Source of the DNA: Alteromonas oceanisediminis
Lineage (GTDB): Bacteria > Pseudomonadota > Gammaproteobacteria > Enterobacterales > Alteromonadaceae
NCBI RefSeq assembly: GCF_018474025.1
Contig: NZ_JAHCTA010000013.1
Span: forward strand, 1-50,139
DNA: 50,139 nucleotides
Reading direction: 5' to 3'
Position numbers and translations under genes: made by a program. Positions 7,943 to 17,318 of the stretch are shown here, in pieces. Numbering within the stretch: the stretch's first letter is position 1; the number at the start of each line of letters is the position of its first letter. The notes under the pieces were generated by a model. The model was not told the origin of the DNA and searched no databases. It worked only from the letters and a program-made list of their open reading frames with translations.

Positions 7943-9162
7943 TAAAGTCTGGTCGATTCAGCCTTAGGAAATTCGTACGACAAAATCGATTCCATTGTCT
8001 TTTCGATAGAAAACTCTGTTGTTTCAAGGCTGAGCGAATTGGATTCAATTTTTGAGTAATCTAAAATATCGTTCAAAATGCGTAGCAGTGTTTTGGCCGA
8101 ATAAACGGCAGTGGAAACAAGCTTCTTGGTTTTTTCCGAGAGTGGCTCTTTCTCTAATAATTGAAGCATACCAAGGACGCCGTTCATTGGCGTTCTAATT
8201 TCGTGGCTCATGTTAGACAAAAAAAGACTTTTGGCTTCATTAGCGTTTTCTGCTTGCGCTTTTGCCTTACGGAGTTCTTTTTCTGCTTCTTCCTGCTCAG
8301 TGACATCTTGAACAACAGACCAAATTAGAGGGACGCCTTCCTCGTCTATGATTTTCACACCAGAAAGTAATACGGGATAGCAATGTCCATCTTTATGGAT
8401 ATATTCTTTTCTGTAAGGACCATAGCGGCCAGTAGAATTTAAAAGTGAAAGCTGTTTTGTTTCCTCATCCTCGTATTTCGATGGTGTCAACTCCCAATAG
8501 CTGAGCTTACTCATTTCATCGAGTTCGTACCCTGAAAACTCAGTAAACTCTTTGTTGACTGACACAAATGCGCCATCAGCAAATCGATTAATTGCAATCC
8601 CTACCGGAGCCTGTTCTACAAACGCTCTGAATCTTTCTTGTTGGAGTTGTATTGCGGATTCATATTTTTCGATTTCTGTATGTGCTTTTACCACTGCCTC
8701 TTTTGACTTAATGATATCTGATATGTCACGCACTGCAGCCAATACGAGCATTGATTCAGGCATCTTGAAAGCGCTGAGAGACACTAGACACTCAAATTTA
8801 ACTCCGCCAAAGTTTTCGTGTTCCCAACGAAATGTTTGGGGTCCTTCGCTGACTGTTTTAGATAGATAGATTTTTGCGAGTTCAGCAGAGCGAGAGCCAC
8901 ATGGTTGATATTCCGGAGACAAATCGGCGGGGCTAAGCGCTAAAAAGTCTTGCTCGCTTTGAACGTTGTGCATTGCGAGTGCGGAGGTATTGCATTCGAT
9001 GAACTTTCCAGTGGCTAAATCGATGATTGAAAGTGCGTCAGCCGAGGTGTCAAAAAGCGTTTTATACTTATCTCGTTCACGTTTGAGGTCGGATAACTCA
9101 CGCTTTAATGCAGCATTCTCTAATTTAGTTGCTTCCTCACTATAACTATCCATTGAACGCAT
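7939..9162 (-). pseudogene. PAS-domain sensor histidine kinase, truncated before the ATPase domain
   Basis: The 407-residue frame holds a coiled-coil start (residues 8-35), PAS domain one (about 36-150), PAS domain two (about 175-295) and a HisKA domain with the H-box SNMSHEIRTPMNG, phospho-acceptor His at about residue 320. The frame ends around residue 400 in IS3 sequence, so the HATPase_c domain is absent and the protein cannot autophosphorylate. No transmembrane segment is visible, so it was probably a cytosolic sensor. Start could also be Met4. The receiver fragment at 43-210, same strand, is a possible former partner. Confidence 0.8.
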
Positions 9163-9368
9163 AATCCTTTAAAACATCTATAATGGTTTTATGTAGTGTA
9201 ATCACAGATAAAGTAAAAGCAATTAATCAACTTACTATTTTTTAAAGCCGAGCTAAATTATCGACAATAAGTTTCCAGCGGTGCATCTTTCCACGTGCCG
9301 TTGAGGTAATGGGCTAAAAAATTTATACACGCGAGGCGGTTCAAAATATAATGAAATAAGAACCGTAC
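9163..9368. other. Upstream region of the kinase; nothing else recognised
   Basis: AT-rich DNA that should carry the kinase promoter, then unassigned sequence up to the IS1111-type end. No gene is supported. Confidence 0.5.
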
Positions 9369-9393
9369 GAGGGGAGTCCATCCCATTTCCCTA
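9369..9393. repeat. Solitary end of an IS110/IS1111-type element
   Basis: These 25 bases, starting GAGGGGAGTCCATCCCATTT, are identical to 50033-50057, the transposase-start end of the IS1111-type element at the right of the window. The sequence on the inner side differs, so only the end is shared. It marks either a past insertion and deletion or recombination at this end. Confidence 0.75.
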
Positions 9394-9497
9394 AATCATG
9401 GCGTACGCACTGGCATAATCTCAACACCTTGTTTAATTACCCTGAAGACATCCGCAGGGCAGTTTACACCACCAACGCCATTGAATCTCTGAACAGC
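9394..9497 (+). pseudogene. IS256-family transposase fragment
   Basis: In one frame the DNA reads KSWRTHWHNLNTLFNYPEDI then RRAVYTTNAIESLNSV, the strongly conserved late motif of IS256/Mutator transposases (YTTNAIESLN). Both sides are cut: on the left by the IS1111-type end, on the right by unrelated DNA at about 9498. Only about 34 codons survive. Confidence 0.8.
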
Positions 9498-9597
9498 GTA
9501 AGCAAGGGGAGCATGTTCGCAAAGGTTTTCCAGTTCAGCAATCTGCTGGCGCGCTTTCTCCAAAAGATGCTGGAGCCAAGCCCGGGAACCGTGCGCC

Positions 9598-9951
9598 TCA
9601 ATAGGCGGAAAAATAAAGCATGGCAACACCGGCCAGCGCCAAGCCGCCGTGAGTCATGATCACCCATCGGGGTTTGGCCTGACGGAACACCACGCCAAAA
9701 AACAGCGCCCCACCCAGAAACGCCGCGCCCAGCAGGGCCATCGCCCAGTATCCGGTCTGCGGGATCGCGGTGTCGGGCCCAGCAGTATACAAGGTATAGC
9801 CCAGCATTATGAGACCGGCGAATCCCAGCACGCCATGCGCCAAGCCGAACCAAGAGGGATAACGCGCCCTCATTGCCAACAGAAGCCCGAACAGCAACCC
9901 GCCCGCAGCCGTCGCCGCCAGCACCCAAAATGCCCACTGTATAAGTTCCAT
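9598..9951 (-). CDS. Four-helix membrane protein downstream of xylN
   Basis: A 117-residue protein made almost wholly of four hydrophobic segments, at about residues 5-27, 37-56, 66-86 and 96-115, separated by short loops (RARYPSWFGL, AGPDTAIPQTGY, RQAKPRW). It starts 40 bases after the xylN stop on the same strand and may be the last gene of the upper operon. I do not recognise a family and it has no counterpart in the classical TOL upper operon. After its stop, a minus-strand frame reads GSRAWLQHLLEKARQQIAEL, which I cannot assign. Confidence 0.6.
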   Translation of the reverse strand: MELIQWAFWVLAATAAGGLLFGLLLAMRARYPSWFGLAHGVLGFAGLIMLGYTLYTAGPDTAIPQTGYWAMALLGAAFLGGALFFGVVFRQAKPRWVIMTHGGLALAGVAMLYFSAY

Positions 9952-9976
9952 CGATTCATCCTCAATTTGTTAAGTT

Positions 9977-9995
9977 TCTAGACATCATGTCTAGA
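9977..9995. promoter_or_regulatory. Palindrome at the xylN stop codon
   Basis: Arms TCTAGACAT and ATGTCTAGA surround a single central base and extend by one more pair. The xylN stop TAG lies inside. The stem could slow ribosomes or transcription, or protect the mRNA end, but there is no U-run after it, so an intrinsic terminator is doubtful. An operator is the alternative. Confidence 0.5.
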
Positions 9996-11385
9996 ATGAA
10001 TGAGTATAGGCAAAAACAAAATTATCTTGCGCAATGGACGACCTGACAGCTGATGAGGTGTTAAAAGCCGACTGGTTGGTCATACTATTCTCAAGGGCTC
10101 GAGAGTATGCAGCATCAAACCTACCTGATTTTGAAACTTGGTAGCTAATGCCTATGGTTGCATGCCTCTTCAGAACTGCTGGAATCAGGGCCAACAACCC
10201 CTCATCATTGAATGGCTGAGTAGCCTGACTGTATCCTGCCCGCAACGTTACATTTTGGGTCGCGGCATACGAAGCCCCAATCGCCACTATCGTTTGATCC
10301 TTCGTATTCTGAGGAAGCCTTAGATCAACATCTCCGGCGTCACTGGTAAACCCCACCTTAATATCCTTCAGGGCATCTTTCCAGAAAACCCGAGACACAT
10401 CTAAAGCGAGCAGTAATTTGTCACTGAATTGATGACTCACTCCTACATCCAATTTGGCAGGAGTATTAAAATTCAAAACTCGTATTTGTCCTTCAATAGG
10501 TATGTTTCCGGCGATACCGTCAACCGCAGTGACTGTTCCGTTCCCTTTCAAATCATTCATTTTACTCTCGAACATGTAGGAAATGCCCAAATTTGTTTTG
10601 GGCGCCATCTTGTACAACATACCTAATCTACCCGAGTATCCCCAACCATCAACACCACTTGAGATTTCTTTGTTTTCGCTAACGCTTATGTGTACTCCCC
10701 GTGGATCAGGTAATGTCCCGAGCAATCCCAGTAGCGACCCGGACGCCCGCCCATCCCCACCGAGACTAGCCAACTGTTTATTCCCAAACAAATAATCAAG
10801 ATTTAAACCCGTCCACTTTGCATCCAGGGTAGCACCGACGGAGAGATCGTCATTAACCTTAAAACTCGCAGAAAACGGTATGTCGAGAATAAACAGACGA
10901 CTTGCATTCTCGAGCCCCGTATCAGCACCGGCAGCATAGCCCGTCTCACCAATATCTCCGCGCGACAAAAAGCTAGACCTACCATATTCAACGCCCACTC
11001 CGGCTTGAGCAAACATGCCCACCCCAAAAGTCCAATCTGAAACTTTACTGGTAAAAGCAAACTGAGGAGCTACATATGGCCCTCGATTATTTGAGCGCGT
11101 ACTCGATGACACCTTTTCTCCTGTGCCAAGATTCGTCGCGCTAATATCCGTAGTAATCAGGTCGAACCCTAGCAACACTTCACCTGTCGTATCAGACAAA
11201 CTCATCGTCGCCGGATTAACCATCATTGACGCAGGCCCAACATAATGAGATACGGCCGTTCCTCCCATACCCCTCGAAATCGATCCAAAACCTTCTAGGA
11301 ACAACCCGTAAGTCGCTACCGTATAGAATGAGATCATATACAAGAACAGACCAATAATGCATTTATTTAATTTTTTAAATTGCAT
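9991..11385 (-). CDS. xylN: Outer-membrane hydrocarbon transporter, XylN/FadL family
   Basis: This 464-residue protein begins with a signal peptide (residues 1 to about 26) followed by LFLEGFGSISRGMGGTAVSH, the N-terminal hatch region of FadL/TodX/XylN outer-membrane channels, with NPATMSL close behind. The length equals that of TOL XylN and it occupies the same place after xylB. It is expected to form a beta-barrel that lets m-xylene and similar hydrocarbons cross the outer membrane; the C-terminal ...FAYTHSF ends in Phe, as needed for barrel assembly. Gap to xylB is about 180 bases with one hairpin. Confidence 0.88.
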   Translation of the reverse strand: MQFKKLNKCIIGLFLYMISFYTVATYGLFLEGFGSISRGMGGTAVSHYVGPASMMVNPATMSLSDTTGEVLLGFDLITTDISATNLGTGEKVSSSTRSNNRGPYVAPQFAFTSKVSDWTFGVGMFAQAGVGVEYGRSSFLSRGDIGETGYAAGADTGLENASRLFILDIPFSASFKVNDDLSVGATLDAKWTGLNLDYLFGNKQLASLGGDGRASGSLLGLLGTLPDPRGVHISVSENKEISSGVDGWGYSGRLGMLYKMAPKTNLGISYMFESKMNDLKGNGTVTAVDGIAGNIPIEGQIRVLNFNTPAKLDVGVSHQFSDKLLLALDVSRVFWKDALKDIKVGFTSDAGDVDLRLPQNTKDQTIVAIGASYAATQNVTLRAGYSQATQPFNDEGLLALIPAVLKRHATIGISYQVSKSGRFDAAYSRALENSMTNQSAFNTSSAVRSSIAQDNFVFAYTHSF

Positions 11386-11483
11386 TCTCTCTCACCTTCT
11401 TTTTTGTTTTATTAATGGCCCAGCATTTCAGATAATCAATCCTCTTATGCTTCCTTTTGGCATAAATAGCAAAATTTATATTT

Positions 11484-11501
11484 ATAAGCTTTTCAGCTTA
11501 T
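11484..11501 (-). other. Intercistronic hairpin between xylB and xylN
   Basis: On the minus strand ATAAGCT-GAAA-AGCTTAT forms a perfect 7-bp stem with a GAAA tetraloop, lying midway between the xylB stop and the xylN start. It lacks a U-run. It could tune xylN dosage or mRNA stability. Confidence 0.45.
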
Positions 11502-11564
11502 GAGGAGGTTGTACGCCGTCCGCAAGAACAGCGCACCGAAACCTAAAGGTTCTCTTATACCTTA

Positions 11565-12665
11565 TTAAGCGATACGAATTACCGGCTTAAGTGTTATCCC
11601 TTTTTCCGAATCTTCAGCGGCTCGATCAATTTCATCGAATGAGTAAAATTTAATTAATTTATCAAAGGGAAACTTTCCTTGGCGATACAAATCAATCAAT
11701 CGTGGAATAAAGATATCCGAAACAGCTTGACCCTCAATAATTCCTCGGAGCTTACGGTTAAATAGTAAAAAATTAACATCAACAGGGACTGTAGTCCCCA
11801 TTGGTGGCGCACCAACAATACCAATCTCACCGCCTATGGAGGAGCTCAAGATCGCTTGCGAAAGCACAGAAGGCAAACCGCTGGTTTCCAGAACATACGG
11901 AGCCCCATCAGCGCACAATTTCTTGATCTCCTCAACTGGATCAGTATTGGTTGCATCAATCACATGGGTCGCTCCAACCTCACGAGCTAATTTCAGTCGA
12001 TTTTCCTTGACATCGACAGCAATGATTTTCGTACATCCGGCCACGGCGGAAGCCATCACTGCTGAAAGACCTACGGCCCCAGCACCGAAGATCACGATAG
12101 CCGAGCCCGCAGGAGGTTTCAGTGCATTGAGAACAGACCCTGCGCCAGTTTGAATGCCGCAGCCAAGCGGCCCAAGGAGTTCAAGCGGGACGTCTTTAGT
12201 GACCTTCACTGTGTTGCGTTCGTAAGACAAAGCATAAGTCGCAAAGGAAGACTGCCCGAAAAAACTCGCCCCAACTTCCTGGCCATCGTGTTCATGAATG
12301 GTGCACTCACCGGCAACTGAGCGCCCCATAAAATTGGGAACGAAAGAGTTGGCACAACTTGTGGGATCACCGGAAAGGCATGCTTCACAACCACCACAAG
12401 TATAAAAAGTCAAAACAACATGATCGCCCGGCTGTACTTTTTTGACAGAAGATCCAACCTTCTCAACCACGCCAGCTCCCTCATGCCCAAACACCATCGG
12501 AAGCGGAACCGGGTAATGCTGATCACGACAAATCAGATCGGTATGACACATTCCAGTCGCAACTACTCGAACAAGAATTTGATCTTCAGCGGGCTCATTA
12601 AGGACTACATTTTCGAGTCCAAATGGACCATTTTTTTGACGAACAACTGCTGCTTTTATTTTCAT
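11565..12665 (-). CDS. xylB: Aryl-alcohol dehydrogenase XylB
   Basis: A zinc-dependent, NAD-linked alcohol dehydrogenase of 366 residues when started at the ATG reading [13 protein letters not shown]; a GGAG ribosome site lies just before it, so the upstream extension of 14 residues is unlikely. Catalytic zinc ligands are visible in GMCHTDL and [12 protein letters not shown], structural zinc cysteines in [15 protein letters not shown], and the NAD-binding loop in [10 protein letters not shown]. It oxidises benzyl alcohols to benzaldehydes in the cytoplasm, step two of the upper pathway. Length equals TOL XylB and neighbours are xylA upstream and xylN downstream. Confidence 0.92.
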   Translation of the reverse strand: MKIKAAVVRQKNGPFGLENVVLNEPAEDQILVRVVATGMCHTDLICRDQHYPVPLPMVFGHEGAGVVEKVGSSVKKVQPGDHVVLTFYTCGGCEACLSGDPTSCANSFVPNFMGRSVAGECTIHEHDGQEVGASFFGQSSFATYALSYERNTVKVTKDVPLELLGPLGCGIQTGAGSVLNALKPPAGSAIVIFGAGAVGLSAVMASAVAGCTKIIAVDVKENRLKLAREVGATHVIDATNTDPVEEIKKLCADGAPYVLETSGLPSVLSQAILSSSIGGEIGIVGAPPMGTTVPVDVNFLLFNRKLRGIIEGQAVSDIFIPRLIDLYRQGKFPFDKLIKFYSFDEIDRAAEDSEKGITLKPVIRIA

Positions 12666-12787
12666 TTTTGTCTCCGTTTTTGAATCGTCACACAGTTTAA
12701 TAAACACTAATCATTTCTCGCTAGGCTCAACAAATTTTTTCGGGTGAGCTTAACCAAAAAAGAAATTCTATCCCTTCACTCCCAGCA

Positions 12788-13846
12788 TTACGGCGTGGTC
12801 GCAGAGGTTCGATTATAAAAACGATCTGCATATATAGATCCGTGCGCCACACCAAGTCGAAGAAGTTCGGTTTCAGCAGCATCAACCATCGGTGGTGGCC
12901 CGCAGAGGTATGCTTCACACGACCGCCCCTGCAGGTATTCTTGAAAACATTCAGTCACCAAGCCTCGCTTTCCTTTCCAGGAGGACGTTGCCGGTTCTTC
13001 GGACAACACTGGAATAAGCTCGAAGTTTCCACCCCAATCCCGTTGAAGCGCTTGCATTTCTTCAAGGCAATATAAATCACGCTGCTGCCGCACCCCAAAA
13101 AATAAGAAAACATCACGCTCGCGTTGGGTTCCGGTCATGCTCTCCAAAATGCATTTAATGGGTGCGAGCCCCGTTCCTCCAGCCACGCAGACCATCACGT
13201 CATCGCTCTCATTAAACCCAAACTGTCCATACGGGCCTCGCAACGTAACGGTGGTCCCAGTTCTATCACCACCAAATAGCCAACCACTGAAAACCCCTCC
13301 TGGGACTAGGCGGACATGAAAGTTCAGGCTGCCGTCCGCTTGGCCTATAGTCGAAAACGAATAGCTTCTTACAGCCGACAGTTCTGTAAATTCAATATCA
13401 GCATACTGACCAGGATTAAAAGTTATTAGTTTTTCTGGCATTAGAGTCAATCCGATTACATCGTGTGCCAGAGGTTTCTGTTCACTGATCACGGCTGTGG
13501 TCTCTTTAGGAACAATGGCCCTTCCGAGTTTGGCATCCAGTTCAATTTCAAGGTCTTCTTTAGGTATACACTGACAACCCAACCGATATCCAGACTGATA
13601 TAAACCACCACTTAGCCCCATAGCAGATGATGCCAGTTCGCTTATCTTTCCCGAGATTAGTTTATATTTACACGCACCACAGGTTCCGACTTTACACTCA
13701 TGTGGAAACGCCAGCCCTTGATGCAGCGCACTTTCCAGAATCGTCTGACCTCGTGGAACTTTAAATTCCACTCCTTGCCCTCTCACAGAAACAGTTAGTT
13801 CCCGAGGAGGAGCAAATAGGCCAAAGATTTTCTTAAACATATTCAA
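12788..13846 (-). CDS. xylA: Xylene monooxygenase electron-transfer component XylA
   Basis: A 352-residue reductase that passes electrons from NADH to XylM. Domains in order: plant-type 2Fe-2S ferredoxin with CKVGTCGACKYKL (about residues 51-63) and a fourth Cys in LGCQC; FAD-binding barrel with RSYSFSTIG; NADH-binding domain with VAGGTGLAPIK and the terminal CGPPPMVDAAE motif. TOL XylA is almost the same length. Start may be Met1 or Met3. It sits 290 bases after xylM and about 120 bases before xylB. Confidence 0.93.
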   Translation of the reverse strand: MNMFKKIFGLFAPPRELTVSVRGQGVEFKVPRGQTILESALHQGLAFPHECKVGTCGACKYKLISGKISELASSAMGLSGGLYQSGYRLGCQCIPKEDLEIELDAKLGRAIVPKETTAVISEQKPLAHDVIGLTLMPEKLITFNPGQYADIEFTELSAVRSYSFSTIGQADGSLNFHVRLVPGGVFSGWLFGGDRTGTTVTLRGPYGQFGFNESDDVMVCVAGGTGLAPIKCILESMTGTQRERDVFLFFGVRQQRDLYCLEEMQALQRDWGGNFELIPVLSEEPATSSWKGKRGLVTECFQEYLQGRSCEAYLCGPPPMVDAAETELLRLGVAHGSIYADRFYNRTSATTP

Positions 13847-14136
13847 ACGTCCATCATTAAAATTTATTGGTCTTTACTTGTGTAAATTCCAGAACGACAC
13901 CTTTGCTCCAGGCGTTTATGGCAGCAGGAAAATGACACGTCAGTCGGCACACAAATTCTCCTGATAAAAAAGGCCGTAGAGCCAATTTTCTCTATATGCT
14001 TCCGGCCAACATCAAAAATTCAACACGTTGACTGCTATTAGGTTCTAATGGCCCTTCCTCACTATCAGGGCCCAGAAATCCCAATGTTTTCAGTTGAGAT
14101 TGCCAAACGTGAAATGCCACCAGTTTAATGTAGTCA
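13847..14136 (-). other. Unusually long xylM-xylA gap
   Basis: About 290 bases between the xylM stop and the xylA start. One frame overlapping the end of xylM runs to 13992, but it has no recognisable motif and I do not call it a gene. No terminator is obvious, so xylMA is presumably still one transcript. Confidence 0.5.
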
Positions 14137-15228
14137 TCAATCTGCCTGCGGTATCCACTGTGACCATCCGGCATTTTTATTAGCCTCAACGGCCAACTTT
14201 CGCTCACCGGGGGTGGCATAGTGCAGATCCCAATCCTTCAATTTCGGCTTTGCAACGAGACTCTCCCAAAGAGGCGGAACAAGTCCAAGCAGAAAGCACA
14301 GGAAGAGTGAGGGCATCTGAGGAGCCTCCTTTTCCGGGCGCAAATCGTAGAACGGTATATAGCCGTCAATGTGATGGTTAATATGGTTCGTGATCTCGCA
14401 TCCCAGCGGGCGGACGATCATCCCCATGTGGTTCCAGGCGTGGTGCAAGAGGATAGGCTGACCGATTTCGCGTATTAACCCATAGTGTTGAAAATAATTG
14501 AACCCCTCAACAAGCGCTTTCGCAATCAGCATTGAAATAATTGTAACTAGCCCCGCATCCGCCCCTCCAAAATAAGTTACCACGGCAGGCAGAGCGATCA
14601 GAAGCATGACATACTGATACGTTTTGTTAGACAAATGCCACGGCGACTTTCCTTTTCGACGTAAGGTCTCAGCTTCAATTTTTACTGCATCTTTGACGGA
14701 ACCAACAGTTGCACTGACCACGAAACTGTACATTGTCTGGCCGCGGATTGGGGTATCGCTATCGAGAGGCGTGTCGAGTTCTAGATGGTGCGTATTGACA
14801 TGAGCAATATCTCGGTTTGGGTCACCATAAAATGTTGCCAGTAATTGCGCCATTCTCCTCGGAAACCAGTGCCGGCGGTGCATCAATTCGTGCGAAACTG
14901 GAAGCGTAGGTACTCCACTAAGCCAAGCCAAAGAAAGAATGCTTCCCCAAAACAGCATGGGTTCACCAAGGTCTATCAGGCCTTCCCTCACGCCGAAAAT
15001 AAAAAACCCATACATAGCAATCATTAATGGTAATTGCAGGTATTGAGTAAGGTCTGCAAAAAAAGAATTTACCTTTCTCTCTGAAAAATCCTTGGGCAAA
15101 GCGATATCTAGCACCATCAGCACGGGAAAGGTTGCAGCCCCGAGCCAAACCCAATTTCCGCCATAATAAAACCCCAATGCCCCGCAAACAGTCACTAGTG
15201 GAATCAGGTAGTAACGAATGGCATCCAT
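14137..15228 (-). CDS. xylM: Xylene monooxygenase hydroxylase XylM
   Basis: A 363-residue integral-membrane di-iron hydroxylase of the AlkB/XylM family. It hydroxylates the methyl group of toluene and xylenes to the benzyl alcohol, using electrons from XylA. The histidine boxes are clear: HELMHRRHW, HVNTHHLELD, NYFQHYGL and NHINHHIDGY, which together supply the iron ligands. Hydrophobic segments lie at about residues 5-40, 65-110 and 205-240. Length and order (xylC-xylM-xylA) match the TOL upper operon. Confidence 0.94.
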   Translation of the reverse strand: MDAIRYYLIPLVTVCGALGFYYGGNWVWLGAATFPVLMVLDIALPKDFSERKVNSFFADLTQYLQLPLMIAMYGFFIFGVREGLIDLGEPMLFWGSILSLAWLSGVPTLPVSHELMHRRHWFPRRMAQLLATFYGDPNRDIAHVNTHHLELDTPLDSDTPIRGQTMYSFVVSATVGSVKDAVKIEAETLRRKGKSPWHLSNKTYQYVMLLIALPAVVTYFGGADAGLVTIISMLIAKALVEGFNYFQHYGLIREIGQPILLHHAWNHMGMIVRPLGCEITNHINHHIDGYIPFYDLRPEKEAPQMPSLFLCFLLGLVPPLWESLVAKPKLKDWDLHYATPGERKLAVEANKNAGWSQWIPQAD

Positions 15229-15322
15229 ATTATTTTCCTCATCTTATTACTTATTTTGATTACAGATATCTCAAAGATATTAATCATCAAGGGTATCATT
15301 GAAACTAATCTATCTAATTAGA

Positions 15323-16792
15323 TCAGAATGGGTAAGTAGCTGGCTTCCCAACCATGCTGATCCATTGAGACTGAGTAAATGCATCAATGCTTGCAAGCCC
15401 GCCAAACCTTCCACTGCTACCTGAGGCTCCCATGCCTCCAAAAGGAACATGTGGCTCACAGTTGATCGGCTGGTCATTGATATGAACCATCCCTGTCTTT
15501 AAATTCCTCGCAATCTCCAGACCCGCCGCTAAGTCCTTAGTGTGAATAGACGCAGCCAAGCCATATTCCGAACTGTTTGCCAATCCGATGGCTTCCTCTA
15601 CGCTGTCAACGATAGTGATTGGCGCCACCGGGCCGAAAGTTTCCAACTCGAAAATATCCATTTTCGGCGTTACGTCCATGAGCACGGTAGCTTGGTAGTA
15701 GCGATCCTGATAGGTACCTCCCGCCAAGATCTTTGCGCCGGCCTTTTGCGCAGATTCTACGAGCGCATGGACGTGGGCCACTTGTTTATCGTTGACAAGA
15801 GGACCGAGGTGTACTTGATCCGTTTTCGGATCTCCAACCACCAAATTCCGAGCACGCAGCGCAAGCTTCTCTGCGTATTCTTGCGCAATATCACGATGAA
15901 CCAAGTGACGCCCGGCGGCCATACACACCTGGCCCTGGTGCAGGAACGTACCCCATGCTGCACAACTGGCGGCCCCATCAAGATCTGCATCAGGCAAAAT
16001 GATGTGGACATTATTTCCACCGAGCTCAAGCGCAACCTTTTTCAACATTCTTCCGCACTTCTCTCCAATTAGCCGGCCCACCTCGGTTGATCCAGTAAAG
16101 GAAATCATGTCGATGCCCGGATTCGTCACCATTGATTCGCCTGCTTCTGCCCCTCCAGGAAGGACATGAATAACGCCATCTGGTATACCAGCCTCGGAGA
16201 AAATCTCAGCAATGAGCGCGCCTCCAGTGACCGCAGTCTGAGGGTCGGGTTTTAGAATTACTGCATTCCCCAACACCAACGCTGGCGCTACCGAACGCAT
16301 CGCCAGAAACAGTGGGAAGTTCCACGGAGCAATCACGCCGACCACGCCAACAGGAACTCGATGACAAAGATTCAGGCGCCCTGCAACAGTCGATGGCAAT
16401 GACGTACCGTCAGGCAAGAACGCTAGGCTCGCAGCCTGATGCATTTGCTGATAGGTAATCCCGGCCTCCCACAAGCCTTTCTGCCGAATCGCGCCACATT
16501 CCCGCACGTTCCAATCGGCGAACTCATTTTCGCGCTCTTTCAGTTTTTCCGCAGCCTTTCGGACAATCTCGGCTCTTTCACTGAAGGGTATTGCAGCCCA
16601 CTCCTTTTGAGCTCGCCTGGCTGACTGTGCAGCAGCTGCGACATCTTCACCATTTGCAATGCCCACAACACCAAGCAGATCACCATTAGATGGATCGGTA
16701 ACGTCAGAGGCACCACCCCGCGCTTCTACCCACCCAGAGCTGAACACTTTTCCAGACCAAATAGGCACCTCTTTTTTTCTTTCTTGCTGCAT
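15323..16792 (-). CDS. xylC: Benzaldehyde dehydrogenase XylC
   Basis: NAD-dependent aldehyde dehydrogenase, 489 residues from the ATG reading MQQERKKEVPIW. GAGGAG lies eight bases before this ATG, whereas the in-frame upstream start MSRRRL would place that sequence inside the gene. Active-site Cys is in QGQVCMAAGRHL, the Glu in LELGGNN, and NAD-binding motifs include APWNFPLFL and SFTGSTEVGRLIG. It converts benzaldehydes to benzoates, the last upper-pathway step, and is the first xyl gene of this operon here; xylU and xylW of the TOL operon are absent. Confidence 0.92.
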   Translation of the reverse strand: MQQERKKEVPIWSGKVFSSGWVEARGGASDVTDPSNGDLLGVVGIANGEDVAAAAQSARRAQKEWAAIPFSERAEIVRKAAEKLKERENEFADWNVRECGAIRQKGLWEAGITYQQMHQAASLAFLPDGTSLPSTVAGRLNLCHRVPVGVVGVIAPWNFPLFLAMRSVAPALVLGNAVILKPDPQTAVTGGALIAEIFSEAGIPDGVIHVLPGGAEAGESMVTNPGIDMISFTGSTEVGRLIGEKCGRMLKKVALELGGNNVHIILPDADLDGAASCAAWGTFLHQGQVCMAAGRHLVHRDIAQEYAEKLALRARNLVVGDPKTDQVHLGPLVNDKQVAHVHALVESAQKAGAKILAGGTYQDRYYQATVLMDVTPKMDIFELETFGPVAPITIVDSVEEAIGLANSSEYGLAASIHTKDLAAGLEIARNLKTGMVHINDQPINCEPHVPFGGMGASGSSGRFGGLASIDAFTQSQWISMVGKPATYPF

Positions 16793-17071
16793 CAGTCTTC
16801 TCCTCGACATAAAATAATTATTATTTATTGCGCCCGCACCGAATATATTTCGAACCCGGAGTAATAGAACGCACCACTGCCTAGCCTTATAACCAGATAG
16901 GCGCCTTGGACTAACTTGTAACTAACCACTGGAATTGCGCTCCCAGCTTCCATGCGCCGGACAGACTTTCCGTATACGCCTCTACTCCAACAACTCAGGG
17001 CCATCGGCCATGCCCCAACGGTCACAACAAAGGTGTTTTTCGTCGTAGCCTTCGATAACGCTGCCTGCTTT

Positions 17072-17087
17072 TGCTATTGGATTGCCT
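17072..17087 (-). promoter_or_regulatory. Candidate sigma-54 promoter of the upper operon
   Basis: On the minus strand AGGCAATCCAATAGCA keeps the GG at -24 and GC at -12 with correct spacing, and matches the consensus TGGCAC-N5-TTGCA at most positions. It lies about 280 bases upstream of xylC, so it leaves a long leader. TOL Pu is a sigma-54 promoter driven by XylR, so this is expected in type. No XylR-like activator gene is in the window. Confidence 0.5.
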
Positions 17088-17139
17088 TGCGTGGGTTCTT
17101 TATTTGTCTTGATTGTGGTGCAAGTTCCCAGGGGATGAC

Positions 17140-17169
17140 TATCCGGACAGTGCATCGTTTGTCCGGATA
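17140..17169. promoter_or_regulatory. Ten-bp-arm dyad upstream of the upper operon
   Basis: TATCCGGACA at 17140-17149 and TGTCCGGATA at 17160-17169 are perfect reverse complements, spaced by ten bases so the arms sit two helical turns apart. It lies about 50-80 bases upstream of the sigma-54 candidate, where activator sites occur. It does not resemble the XylR site of TOL Pu (TTGATCAA type), so a different regulator is implied. Confidence 0.6.
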
Positions 17170-17318
17170 CTGCAACGTCCATATTTTCGAAAGCATAGGA
17201 CTATCTACGGCATCCAGGCAAGAGCCTGAACTGCTCCCTGAGGCCCGGATAAGAATTCAATGAAATGAGCGATGTATGGCGGAAAGTGACCAAGTCAGGT
17301 TGTCATTCAGTAAAATTT

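Noticed and set aside
16940-16960. Possible sigma-54 box reading CGGCGC...AAGCT on the minus strand before xylC
   Set aside because: Spacing between GG and GC is nine bases instead of ten; the candidate at 17072-17087 fits better.
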